DNA of 64,000 nucleotides, from assembly GCF_004310665.1 (NCBI RefSeq), contig NZ_SIXF01000018.1, positions 49,807-113,806 on the forward strand, read 5' to 3'. Under the pieces are notes generated by a model that ran no database searches, was not told where the DNA came from, and saw only the letters and a list, made by a program, of their open reading frames with translations. The first letter of the stretch is position 1. The number at the start of each line of letters is the position of its first letter. Below, in pieces: positions 51,329-60,434 of the stretch. Source of the DNA: Pedobacter kyonggii. Lineage in GTDB: Bacteria > Bacteroidota > Bacteroidia > Sphingobacteriales > Sphingobacteriaceae. The position numbers and the translations under genes are program-made.

Positions 51329-53527
51329 CTATTTAACAGTTATCTTCAGTTTCTGGGAAATATTATTTGATGAATTTCCAAGCTGCAGGATAAAGTCTCC
51401 AGGTTCAACGTTCCAATCCTTTTTACTTTCATCATAGAAGGCGAGATCTGCCACTTTTACATCCATTTCTACAACTTTCGTTTCCCCAGGTTGCAGGAAT
51501 ACTTTTTCAAAGGCTTTGAGCTCTTTTAGAGGGCGCGGAACACTGCAAACAGGATCGTTCACATACAACTGAGCAACCTCAGCGCCATAGCGTGCTCCTG
51601 TGTTCTTAACAGTGAATCTGACTCTGATGATATCGTTTTTACTATAAGCCGATTTATCTGCAGAAAGAACGCCTAAATTAAAACTGGTGTAAGAAAGGCC
51701 GTATCCGAAGGCGTATTGAGGCACTATTTTTTTTGTATCAAACCAACGGTAACCGACCAAAATATCTTCCTTGTAATATTGGTTAATACTGTCTCCGGGA
51801 TAGGAAATTTTACCATAAAAGTGTGCACCGTTATCTTCCAGCTTTTTTGGAAAAGAGAATGGCAGCTTACCAGAAGGGTTTACCTCGCCCGAAATAACAT
51901 CAGCCAATGCAGATCCAGCCTCTGAACCAAGATACCATCCCTGAATAATAGCTGGCACCTTATCTACCCAAGGCATTGACACGGCATTGCCGCTAAGCAG
52001 CACTACAGCTGTGTTTTTATTTACTTTCAATAAAGCATCAATCAGTTTATCCTGACCGAAAGGAAGGCTTAGCGATTTACGGTCGCCACCTTCGCAATCC
52101 TGAAAGTGATTTTTATTCAGTCCTCCGATAAAGAATACAACGTCGGCATGTTTAGCAACTTCGATCGCCGCATCCATCAAAGAATCAGCATTTAGCTTGG
52201 ATGGTTCTTCACGTCCGTACATTGATGGCCCTGAAGCATATCCAAGACTGTATACCACATGATCTTTCCCATATTTAGCAATCAATCCATCCAATGGCGA
52301 TTTTTCATAAGCCACCTTCAGTGATGATGATCCACCGCCGATTACCAGACTGCGATCGGCATTTTCACCGATAACAGCAATCTTTTTGAATTTACCGTTT
52401 GTAACAGGAAAAAACTGTTTATCATTCTTTAAAAGCACAATTCCTTCCTGAGCAATTTTACGTGCAGCTTCACTGTGTTCGGGAGACACAAAACGGCCAA
52501 ACGGGCGGTTGGCGCTCATGGTTGTACGGAAAATCAAACGTAATATTCGGCGGGCTTTATCGTTAAGCAAAGCGATATCATATTTCCCTTCTTTAATGCC
52601 TTTAAGGAATGGATTGGCCAGATAGTATTCTGAGTAAGGAAACTTTCCCTTTGTTGTTAAACCATCGGTGTAAGTACCCATTTCCAGATCCAGCCCGTTG
52701 TTAACCGCCTGATCGGTACTATGTACACCTCCCCAGTCGCTAATCACCACGCCATCAAATTCCCAGTCTTTTTTTAATATTTTATTCAGAAGCAGGTCAT
52801 TGTGGCAACAATGTTCACCTCTAAATTGATTGTAAGCCCCCATAATCGACCATGCTTTTCCTTCTTGCACTGCGGCCTTAAAAGCAGGTAAATAAATTTC
52901 ATATAATGCACGGTCGCTTAGATCAACATTGATGTGCCCACGCCATTCTTCCTGGTTATTCAGTGCAAAATGTTTTACGCATGCCGCTACGCCAATGGAT
53001 TGAACGCCTTGAATATAAGGCACTACCATACGCGAACTGAGATAAGGATCTTCACCCAGATATTCGAAATTACGCCCGTTTAATGGTGTACGGTAAATGT
53101 TTACGCCAGGGCCTAATAACACCGTTTTATTGCGGTAACGCGCTTCTTCTCCGATTGACTTGCCATAAAGCAGCGATAATTTAGGATTAAAAGAAGCTGA
53201 CAGACAGGTAAGTGCCGGAAAGGCTGTACAAGAATCGTTTGTCCAGTTGGCCCCGCCCCATTCATCCCACAAAACTTCCTCACGGATGCCATGAGGCCCG
53301 TCATCGGTCCAAACCTCAGGGATTCCTAACCGGGGCACACCTTTCGAACTAAACTTAGACTGGGCATAACAAAGTGACACTTTTTCTTCGGTGGTCATTG
53401 CTGAAAGTGCATTTTCAACCCGCTCTTCTATGGGTTTATTTATATCAAGGTAAACTGGCAGCTTTTGTTGCGCACTAACCATTAACCAGGCTCCTGCTGC
53501 TACTACAGTTAAAAATATCGATTTCAT
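51329..53527 (-). CDS. Glycoside hydrolase family 3 (beta-glucosidase type)
   Basis: 732 residues, secreted (signal peptide ending VSAQQ). The GH3 N-terminal barrel has GPGVNIYRTPLNGRNFEYLGEDPYLS and the nucleophile Asp264 in GVVISDWGGVHSTD; the alpha/beta-sandwich and the fibronectin III-like end (FTVKNTGARYGAEVAQLYV) follow. Beta-glucosidase or beta-xylosidase activity is expected. The gene starts 49 bp after the GH31 stop on the same strand, so the two form one operon, probably for xyloglucan oligosaccharides. Confidence 0.93.
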   Translation of the reverse strand: MKSIFLTVVAAGAWLMVSAQQKLPVYLDINKPIEERVENALSAMTTEEKVSLCYAQSKFSSKGVPRLGIPEVWTDDGPHGIREEVLWDEWGGANWTNDSCTAFPALTCLSASFNPKLSLLYGKSIGEEARYRNKTVLLGPGVNIYRTPLNGRNFEYLGEDPYLSSRMVVPYIQGVQSIGVAACVKHFALNNQEEWRGHINVDLSDRALYEIYLPAFKAAVQEGKAWSIMGAYNQFRGEHCCHNDLLLNKILKKDWEFDGVVISDWGGVHSTDQAVNNGLDLEMGTYTDGLTTKGKFPYSEYYLANPFLKGIKEGKYDIALLNDKARRILRLIFRTTMSANRPFGRFVSPEHSEAARKIAQEGIVLLKNDKQFFPVTNGKFKKIAVIGENADRSLVIGGGSSSLKVAYEKSPLDGLIAKYGKDHVVYSLGYASGPSMYGREEPSKLNADSLMDAAIEVAKHADVVFFIGGLNKNHFQDCEGGDRKSLSLPFGQDKLIDALLKVNKNTAVVLLSGNAVSMPWVDKVPAIIQGWYLGSEAGSALADVISGEVNPSGKLPFSFPKKLEDNGAHFYGKISYPGDSINQYYKEDILVGYRWFDTKKIVPQYAFGYGLSYTSFNLGVLSADKSAYSKNDIIRVRFTVKNTGARYGAEVAQLYVNDPVCSVPRPLKELKAFEKVFLQPGETKVVEMDVKVADLAFYDESKKDWNVEPGDFILQLGNSSNNISQKLKITVK

Positions 53528-53576
53528 TTATTATATTCTTTTGAGTTCTGTTTCTATTGTTTATTAATCAACCTTA

Positions 53577-56393
53577 TTAGAGTTTTACCACCATTTTAGC
53601 ACCATTGTATTGCACAACTTTAGCCGGCGCTGTTGAATTACCGATGGCAACTACACGAAAAATCCGCTTGCTTAACATCCCTTCGTAAGTCCCCTCGCGA
53701 TCGCCGATTGTTAGCGTGCCGTTAGCATGATTATATTCAAAATTGATCGTTGAAAATGCACCCTTTTCGTAATTATAGTTGTTTCCCTCGTCTTCGTATA
53801 AACTGAACTTGCCATCTTTACCTTTGTAAACCCTGATCTCAATATCATCAGCTTTCTTTTCTGATGTATATTGCATCACATCACCCACAGGCAAAATAGT
53901 ACCTGCAGGAACAAAAAGAGGAATACGCTCAAGCGGTGCTTCTATATTCAACTTTTGGCCGCCTTCAATCTGCTTGCCTGTATAGAAATCATACCATCTG
54001 TTTCCTGATGGGAAATAAACTTCGCGGCTACGTGCTTTGTAACTATAAACAGGACAAACCATTAAGCCTGAGCCCAAAAGGAACTGATCACTCACGCCGT
54101 AAGTTTGTTTATCGGCAGTATAATCCATTGCGAGCGATCTCATTAGTGTATAATCTTTATGATACGCCATTCCTGCCAACGAATAGATGTAAGGCATTAA
54201 GCGGTAGCGTAGTTCATCGTAATAAACCAGACTTTTGTAAACCGGATGGCCTTCTGGAGCAATGTTATAGATTTCGCGGTAAGGAAACTGGCCATGACTA
54301 CGGAACAGCGGACAAAATGCCCCAAACTGGAACCAACGCAAATTTAATTCACGCCATTCTTTCAGGTCTGCATTCTCATTGCCTGTCTCGTCAAAAATAA
54401 GCTGGCCATCTCCATAACGTTTCTCCACACAGAAGCCACCAATATCCATTGTCCAGAACGGAATGCCCGACATCGCAAAATTAAGCCCAGCAGGAATCTG
54501 TGCTTTTAAGTCTTCCCATCTTGATGCGATATCGCCACTCCATGTAGCGGTAGAATACCTTTGTAAACCCGCAAAACCAGATCGCGTTAATAGAAATACC
54601 CGCTTGTTATTATCCGTTTCACGCTGCCCGTTATAAATAGCGTTGGCGTTCATCAGTGCATATGCATTAAAATATTTTGTAGAAGAACCCAGAGCAGTAG
54701 GCCCACACAGTTTCTTGCGGTATTCCATATCGGTACAATCACGAATATTGGGCTCAGAAGCATCCATCCACCAGGCATCGAATCCCTTTACGTAAAGGTT
54801 TTCTTTCATCTGTTTCCAAAAAAGTTTTTGCGCATCGGGGCTATATGCATCGTAGAAAGATCCTACATAACCCGGACCGATCCAATCGCGTACACTATCC
54901 TGCACCGCCTGCATATACATCCATCCTTTTTGCTTAAATTGTTTAAAATGATCTGTTGTAGCATAGAATTTTGGCCATACCGATATCATGATATTTGCAT
55001 TTTCTTTATGCACGGAGTCTACCATTCCTTTAGCATCAGGAAACCGTTTCAGGTCAAACTGGTGGCTTCCCCAAGCATTTTCTGGCCAATAATTCCAATC
55101 AAGCACAATGTTATCAAGCGGAATCTTACGCTTCCGGTATTCACTTACCACATTTAATAGTTCATCCTGGGTTTTGTAACGCTCACGGCTCTGCCAAAAA
55201 CCCATTGCCCATTTGGGCATAATGCTTGCCTTGCCGGTCAGTGTGCGGTAACCACTGATTACATCGTCCATGTTTTTACCGGCCACGAAATAATAATCCA
55301 TCTTATCGCCCATTTCTGACCAAAAGGATATATTGCCATTTTTTTCTATCGGGGATGATGAAAGTGCTTTAAGACCAACATACGAAACGCCTCCATCGGG
55401 TTTCCACTCCAGTTTTATTTTGGTGCGTTTTCCCTTTGTTAGCGAGAAAGGAAACCTATAAGTATTCGGATTCCATGAAGTTCTCCAACGCTCTGGTACT
55501 ACCAATTTTCCATCAAGCCATACTTTGGTATAACCTGCATAATAGAGGCTAAACTTGTAAATATCAGTTTGGTTGGCAAGGATTTCTCCTTCCCAGACTA
55601 CAGAACCGTTGTTAAAATTAAAATCTGCAGGAAATTTCTTCACAGTTGTGAGGTTTTCGTAGTCGATTGCCGACTCCTGGCGGATAATAGGCGCGTTATT
55701 TTTTTGATTATATGTAGCGGTAAGAAAACCTTTTTTGCCTTGTTTATTAAAGAGGGTAAACTGGTTCAGGTCTTTATAATCTCGGGGATCGCCGTATTTG
55801 CTCTGCGAATAGTTATCCCACAATACACCATAGTTGTTTGTAGACATGATGAATGGCACAGCCACTTTCGTATTGTACTGGAAGAGGTCTTCGCTTTTAT
55901 GTTTATAGTTAAAATCGTCAGACTGATGCTGCCCGAGCCCATAGATGGCCTCGCCTGGAGTACCCGAGAAGACCTGTTGCATGGTATATCCTTTATCGTT
56001 TTCGACATTAATAGGGCTAAAGCTTCTTTTTGCTTCCTGCAGCACTACTTTCCCAAATTTATCGGTAAATGAAACCTTACCTGTAACAAGGGAAACCTTT
56101 ACGGTAAGTTCCTGGGTAGAAAGTTGGGCAAATTCTGCATTTTCTGTTACTTTGAAAGGCACAGTCGGAGTCAATCCGGCTATTACGCAAAGGCTTGTAA
56201 CCTGAGGAATAGTGCTTTCGGGTGAAGCCTGCACCCTAACAATACGGCTGTTGATCACATTTATTTCAATAGTTTTGGCAGCTCCTCCCTTTGGGTGGAC
56301 CTTCATCCCATTCTCCAGCGTCTCAACAGCTTCAGCGGCAAGCAATCTCCCAGCAACAAATAAAAATATAACAAAGAAAGAGAATCGTTTCAT
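53577..56393 (-). CDS. Glycoside hydrolase family 31 with PA14 domain (alpha-xylosidase type)
   Basis: About 938 residues from the ATG at 56393, which gives a clean signal peptide (MKRFSFFVIFLFVAGRLLAA); the longer frame adds 18 unlikely residues. An N-terminal GH31 sandwich is interrupted by a PA14 domain (about residues 213-345), the arrangement known for Bacteroidetes xyloglucan alpha-xylosidases. Catalytic residues are the nucleophile Asp544 in WWMDASEPNI and the acid/base Asp621 in TWSGDIASRW. It releases alpha-linked xylose from xyloglucan fragments. Direct repeats upstream suggest activator control. Confidence 0.94.
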   Translation of the reverse strand: MKRFSFFVIFLFVAGRLLAAEAVETLENGMKVHPKGGAAKTIEINVINSRIVRVQASPESTIPQVTSLCVIAGLTPTVPFKVTENAEFAQLSTQELTVKVSLVTGKVSFTDKFGKVVLQEAKRSFSPINVENDKGYTMQQVFSGTPGEAIYGLGQHQSDDFNYKHKSEDLFQYNTKVAVPFIMSTNNYGVLWDNYSQSKYGDPRDYKDLNQFTLFNKQGKKGFLTATYNQKNNAPIIRQESAIDYENLTTVKKFPADFNFNNGSVVWEGEILANQTDIYKFSLYYAGYTKVWLDGKLVVPERWRTSWNPNTYRFPFSLTKGKRTKIKLEWKPDGGVSYVGLKALSSSPIEKNGNISFWSEMGDKMDYYFVAGKNMDDVISGYRTLTGKASIMPKWAMGFWQSRERYKTQDELLNVVSEYRKRKIPLDNIVLDWNYWPENAWGSHQFDLKRFPDAKGMVDSVHKENANIMISVWPKFYATTDHFKQFKQKGWMYMQAVQDSVRDWIGPGYVGSFYDAYSPDAQKLFWKQMKENLYVKGFDAWWMDASEPNIRDCTDMEYRKKLCGPTALGSSTKYFNAYALMNANAIYNGQRETDNNKRVFLLTRSGFAGLQRYSTATWSGDIASRWEDLKAQIPAGLNFAMSGIPFWTMDIGGFCVEKRYGDGQLIFDETGNENADLKEWRELNLRWFQFGAFCPLFRSHGQFPYREIYNIAPEGHPVYKSLVYYDELRYRLMPYIYSLAGMAYHKDYTLMRSLAMDYTADKQTYGVSDQFLLGSGLMVCPVYSYKARSREVYFPSGNRWYDFYTGKQIEGGQKLNIEAPLERIPLFVPAGTILPVGDVMQYTSEKKADDIEIRVYKGKDGKFSLYEDEGNNYNYEKGAFSTINFEYNHANGTLTIGDREGTYEGMLSKRIFRVVAIGNSTAPAKVVQYNGAKMVVKL

Positions 56394-56444
56394 AACGGAA
56401 CAAAGAATTAATTGGTTAGAATATGGTGGTATGTTTTTATGATG

Positions 56445-56509
56445 CAAAACTACAGTGCCATATCATGACCACAGAGCAGTAATGTTAAATTAGTAAGCAG
56501 AAATGTTAA
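56445..56509 (-). promoter_or_regulatory. GH31-GH3 operon control region
   Basis: On the minus strand a TAGTTTTG -7 box (56445-56452) lies 52 bp from the GH31 start. No -33 box is seen. Just upstream, AATGTTAA occurs at 56481-56488 and again at 56502-56509, exactly 21 bp apart. Such a direct repeat abutting the place of a missing -33 element is the pattern of an AraC-type or hybrid two-component activator site. Confidence 0.6.
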
Positions 56510-56626
56510 CTACGAAACTTTTCGAGGGGTGTTTTTTAAACAGAAAGATTGCCTGGCAAATAACTAAACCAGCATAACCTATCTGATTAACAACAGATTA
56601 ATGGGATTATATTAAAAAATTTAATT

Positions 56627-57325
56627 TTAGCAGATCAGAAGCAATCTACATTCACCATCTTTTTCATTGGGTGCCCGGTGCACGCATGGTAAAACCTGTT
56701 TATCAGGATAATCTACTGCCAACCTCCATAAATGACCCAATCCCAAATTAATGGGCCTTGCACCAACTTTGGCCTGGTAATGCAGGTCAAAATAATGCTC
56801 CATCAAAAAATTTTCAAATTCAGATTCCGGGCCGTTATGTAACTCTTTGAGCTTTTGCCGGATCTCAGGGACCAGGATTTTTTGTTCAGCCTGATGATTA
56901 GCTAAGATTTCACTGGCCGCACCATAATAAGTACATAAAAAAGTATCCGTACCGATGGGCGAACGGTCTACATGGAATGAATATACATCTGTTGAAATGA
57001 AACCGAGTTCCTCATCCCGCTGATAACTTTTGATTAAATTGAGCGAAGGTGATGCTCCGGAATCTGCCAACAACTGAAAATCACTTGAGATAACTTCCCT
57101 TGCCATATTACCTTGTTCCGATAGCTTAAGCGCGTGGAGATCTTCCATAAAAACTTCCGTGAGATCAGCTTTCAGTTCAAGTTTGGATACAATTTCCTTA
57201 AAGTCGCCAACCAGGTTTCGCTGCCAGCAAACTGCGTTTATATCTCCCTTAAAATTCATATTTAAAAGATGAGAAAAAGTGGAAACCACCGCAACTTGTT
57301 TGCTGTTAGAAAATCTATTATCCAT
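56627..57325 (-). CDS. DUF1826 family protein
   Basis: 232 residues. The family features visible are a histidine/aspartate region SFHVDRSPIGTDTFLCTYYG (near residues 117-136), a LGHLWRLA segment and a C-terminal CVHRAPNEKDGECRLLLI. In some proteobacteria DUF1826 genes accompany zinc-regulated (Zur) genes, hinting at metal homeostasis, but nothing here confirms that. The HVD and VH placements resemble a non-haem iron site; this is only a suggestion. It lies between the GH31 control region and tRNA-Arg. Confidence 0.65.
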   Translation of the reverse strand: MDNRFSNSKQVAVVSTFSHLLNMNFKGDINAVCWQRNLVGDFKEIVSKLELKADLTEVFMEDLHALKLSEQGNMAREVISSDFQLLADSGASPSLNLIKSYQRDEELGFISTDVYSFHVDRSPIGTDTFLCTYYGAASEILANHQAEQKILVPEIRQKLKELHNGPESEFENFLMEHYFDLHYQAKVGARPINLGLGHLWRLAVDYPDKQVLPCVHRAPNEKDGECRLLLIC

Positions 57326-57424
57326 TGATTAATTAAGCTATTTAGCCGTTATTGCCTGCAAAAGTAAGGAATAGCTGAGCGGATAATTGAAAAACCGAAC
57401 GCTTTCCCATCTACTGAGTACCAA

Positions 57425-57456
57425 CAAAAAAGGATTGCTCGAAATCGAACAATCCT
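57425..57456 (-). terminator. tRNA-Arg terminator
   Basis: A stem of AGGATTG..TCG with CGA..CAATCCT (57431-57456, one internal mismatch, AAAT loop) is followed on the minus strand by TTTTTT. It lies 29 bp beyond the tRNA 3' end. Confidence 0.8.
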
Positions 57457-57484
57457 CTGAATCTTTGACAAACATGTCTTTATG

Positions 57485-57558
57485 TACCCCGGAAGGGACT
57501 CGAACCCCTGACCCTCGGTTTAGAAAACCGACGCTCTATCCAGCTGAGCTACCGAGGC
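57485..57558 (-). tRNA. tRNA-Arg (TCT anticodon)
   Basis: 74 nt on the minus strand. Acceptor GCCTCGG pairs with CCGGGGT (G-T pairs at 1-72 and 4-69), D-arm GCTC...GAGC, anticodon arm TCGGT-TTTCTAA-ACCGA with anticodon TCT (reads AGA/AGG), T-arm with TTCGAGT loop and discriminator A. CCA is not encoded. A terminator follows at once, so it is a single-gene unit. Confidence 0.95.
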
Positions 57559-57788
57559 TCATTTTTTAATGAGCTGCAAATATAGAAGTTCTATTTAATA
57601 TGTAAAAATATATTTTAAACTATTTAGAGGCTGCTTTTCACATTCCAAATAAGTAATTAAGAACGAAGCAATTAAAATTAAATTCAGGCGGAATAAATTT
57701 GACTTTAACCCATAAAAAACGTTGTTTTTCACCCTATTCTGTACCAAAAGCACAGAGCGATTATCCAAAAAACATGATCGAATCTGAA

Positions 57789-58022
57789 TTACGCGTCTTC
57801 TCCGTTCCAAATATCATCATCGGCATGCCGAATTTTGTCGTGACTGGCAGTTGCACTCTTTAATTCTTCATGGTGATAATTTCTTTCAGGATTTTCGGGC
57901 AATCCACTATCGTGATTTAGCGGCACCTTCCGTAAATGCTCAGGCTTCTTAACCTCAGGTAAATCATCATGTACAACAGAAGGCGTTAAGATCTTCTTCT
58001 TGGGGTTATTGCTGTTTTCCAT
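57789..58022 (-). CDS. Hypothetical acidic protein (77 aa)
   Basis: 77 residues from the ATG at 58022 (MENSNNPKKKILTPSVVHDD); an upstream in-frame start adds eight residues. The protein is hydrophilic and probably largely disordered, rich in charged residues, His and Pro, with HDDLPEVKKPEHLRKVPLNH in the middle and a DDDIWNGEDA end. No domain is recognised. Similar small proteins occur in related genomes in my general knowledge, but I cannot name a family. Confidence 0.6.
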   Translation of the reverse strand: MENSNNPKKKILTPSVVHDDLPEVKKPEHLRKVPLNHDSGLPENPERNYHHEELKSATASHDKIRHADDDIWNGEDA

Positions 58023-58046
58023 AATTTTAAGAGACTCAAATTTCAA

Positions 58047-58298
58047 GCCACAAGCAAAGGTGAGTTAAAATTTCGGGAATTGGTGTGTATTTGTGGATAA
58101 TAAGGATCGGCGATAAGGGTTTGGCGGTTGGCAAAAGGCAGGTGCAAGCCCAGCTATTATAAAAAATGCGCACAAATAAAACAGTGTTTATCTGTGCGCA
58201 TATGTGGTAAATTAACGCTAAAAGATCCTTCGACTACGCTCTCAACAGGAGTCCTTTGGACAGGATGACAAAGCGAATTTATTCTCTAGGAAACTTGT
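58047..58298. repeat. Gap with mosaic repeats
   Basis: 252 bp without a gene: a gggtttggcggttggcaaaa microrepeat (about 58117-58136) and a ccttcgactacgctctcaac/caggatgacaaag block (58226-58272), the latter shared in part with 42908-42925. No clear terminator for the mannonate dehydratase gene. Confidence 0.55.
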
Positions 58299-59468
58299 TT
58301 AGTAATTCCCTGTAACGCCTATTTCTAAGCCTCTTAATTCGGCCAAACCTCTTAATCTGCCTATAGCCGAATAACCTGGGTTGGTTTCTTTAGCCAAATC
58401 ATCCAACATTTGGTGGCCATGATCTGGGCGGAAAGGAATTGATTTATCACGTAATGCATTTTCTTCTGATAAGGCTTTCATGATTTCGTACATGTTCACA
58501 TCACCACCTAAATGATCTGCTTCGTAAAAACTCCCGTCCTCATCTTTTTTAACGTTACGCAAATGCGCAAAATAAACACGTTCTTTAACTGCATTGAAGA
58601 TTTCTAAAGCATTATTCCCCATTCCGGCACCTAAAGAGCCTGTACAGAAACAAACACCGTTAAAAGCCTGATCTACTTCTTTAATAATATAATTAAAATC
58701 TTCGAGCGTACTCGCAATTCTTGGCAAACCTAAAATAGCATAAGGAGGATCGTCAGGATGGATGGTCATTTTAATGCCTTCTTCTGTACAAACCTCAGCA
58801 ATAGATGACAAGAAAAATTTCAAATTTTCTTTTAAGCCTTGTGTTCCAATGGCTTTATATTCATTAATGCTATTGCGCAAAGTCTCCAGCTCGATTTCTT
58901 TTTCGGTTGGGATACCCATTAATACATTTAAGCGAAGATCAACTAAATCTTGTGGTGTTAAAGTAGCATATTTAACTGCAGCCCTATCTAAAATAGATTG
59001 CGAATAATCTGCTTCTGCTCCCTCTCTCTTTAAAATATAAAGATCAAAAATGGCCAGATCGATCCAGTTAAAATAAAGGGCCTTCGATCCATCGGTCATT
59101 TCCAGATCCAATTGTGTACGTGTCCAATCTAAAACCGGCATAAAGTTGTAGCACACAGTCTTAATTCCGCAGGCCGATAGGTTACGCAAAGAGGTTTTAT
59201 AATTTTCGATATACTGCCCTGCATCTGCCCTACGCGTTTTAATCGCTTCGTGCACAGGAACACTTTCTACTACCGACCAGGTTAAACCTGCTGCCTCGAT
59301 AATGGCTTTTCTTTCCTGAATATCATTTAATGGCCAAACTTCACCATGTGGAATATGATGCAGTGCGGTTACAACGCCTGTAGCACCTGCTTGTTTAACA
59401 TCTTGTAGGCTAACTGGATCGTTCGGACCATACCAACGCCAGGTTTGTTCTAATTTTTTATACTTCAT
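58299..59468 (-). CDS. uxuA: Mannonate dehydratase
   Basis: 389 residues. Dehydrates D-mannonate to 2-keto-3-deoxygluconate. Diagnostic segments are YKKLEQTWRWYGPNDPVSL at the start, GATGVVTALHHIPHGEVW, NFMPVLDWTRTQL, MTIHPDDPPYAILGLPRIAS, FCTGSLGAGMGNNA and RPDHGHQMLDD, with the His and Cys metal ligands present. I use ATG 59468, which gives the normal start; a start five codons upstream is also possible. Last gene of the glucuronate operon. Confidence 0.96.
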   Translation of the reverse strand: MKYKKLEQTWRWYGPNDPVSLQDVKQAGATGVVTALHHIPHGEVWPLNDIQERKAIIEAAGLTWSVVESVPVHEAIKTRRADAGQYIENYKTSLRNLSACGIKTVCYNFMPVLDWTRTQLDLEMTDGSKALYFNWIDLAIFDLYILKREGAEADYSQSILDRAAVKYATLTPQDLVDLRLNVLMGIPTEKEIELETLRNSINEYKAIGTQGLKENLKFFLSSIAEVCTEEGIKMTIHPDDPPYAILGLPRIASTLEDFNYIIKEVDQAFNGVCFCTGSLGAGMGNNALEIFNAVKERVYFAHLRNVKKDEDGSFYEADHLGGDVNMYEIMKALSEENALRDKSIPFRPDHGHQMLDDLAKETNPGYSAIGRLRGLAELRGLEIGVTGNY

Positions 59469-59521
59469 TGTATTTGATTGCACAGATTAAGATTACACTG
59501 ATTATGTGGATATATTGATAT

Positions 59522-60346
59522 CTAAACGCCAGAAAATGCTGTAAATCCCCCATCCACTGTAACATTCTGTCCATTTACAAATTTAGAGGCATCACTTAGC
59601 AAATATACTAAAGCGCCAATCAATTCTTCTGGCGCTCCAAACCGTTTAAATGGTGTTTTAGAGATGATGGCCTGCCCTCTTGCCGTTAAAGAACCATCTT
59701 CATTGGTTAATAATGCCCTGTTCTGGTTAGTAATAAAAAAGCCGGGTACAATGGCATTTATCCTGATTTTATCCTGATAACGATTGGCTAATTCAACAGC
59801 CATCCATTTGGTATAACAATCTATAGATGTTTTGGCCAATGAGTAACCCAATACGCGTGTAATGGCCTGGTTAGCAGAAACTGATGAAATATTTACAATA
59901 CTACCCCCATTTTTCGCGATTTCTTTACCGAAAATCTGTGTAGGCAAAATAGTTCCAAATAAATTGAGGTCAAATGCTTGTTTTAGGGCTGAAATATTAA
60001 GATCAAAAATATCACTTCCGGGCTGAATAACAGCTTCCGCCACATTTCCACCTGCTGCATTAATCAGCGCATCTATGCGGCCAAATTCTTTGATAATGAT
60101 TTCATTCGCATTAAGCAGATTCTGCTCATCCAATACATCAGCAATAATATAAATAGCTTTTCCTCCTGCGTTTGTTACATCAGCAACCCTTTGCTTTGCA
60201 GCGTCTTCATTTCTTCCTATAACAACGATTACAGCACCAGCTGCGCATAATCCATTTACAAAAGCCTCGCCCAAAACGCCTGTAGCACCTGTAACGACTA
60301 CAACCTTGTTTTTCAGCGAAAACAGGCTTTCTACTTCTTTTACCAT
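59522..60346 (-). CDS. SDR-type D-mannonate oxidoreductase (fructuronate reductase)
   Basis: 274 residues of the short-chain dehydrogenase fold: NAD(P) motif TGATGVLGEAF near residue 20, NAAGG, catalytic SSVSA serine, YSLAK tyrosine-lysine pair and PGFF. In Bacteroidota this SDR replaces the unrelated UxuB in reducing fructuronate to mannonate, and its place between beta-glucuronidase and uxuA fits that role. The substrate is inferred from context. The gap to uxuA is 53 bp. Confidence 0.92.
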   Translation of the reverse strand: MVKEVESLFSLKNKVVVVTGATGVLGEAFVNGLCAAGAVIVVIGRNEDAAKQRVADVTNAGGKAIYIIADVLDEQNLLNANEIIIKEFGRIDALINAAGGNVAEAVIQPGSDIFDLNISALKQAFDLNLFGTILPTQIFGKEIAKNGGSIVNISSVSANQAITRVLGYSLAKTSIDCYTKWMAVELANRYQDKIRINAIVPGFFITNQNRALLTNEDGSLTARGQAIISKTPFKRFGAPEELIGALVYLLSDASKFVNGQNVTVDGGFTAFSGV

Positions 60347-60434
60347 TTGTTTAGTTCTTTTTTAAGTTTATTTAACAGCGCCATCGAAAGCATTATTTTA
60401 GGAGCAAAACTAGTTTCTGTAAGCTGTTCATATT

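Noticed and set aside
53936-56442. Long antisense open frames across the GH31 gene
   Set aside because: They are mirror frames of a well-conserved gene; no domain signal.
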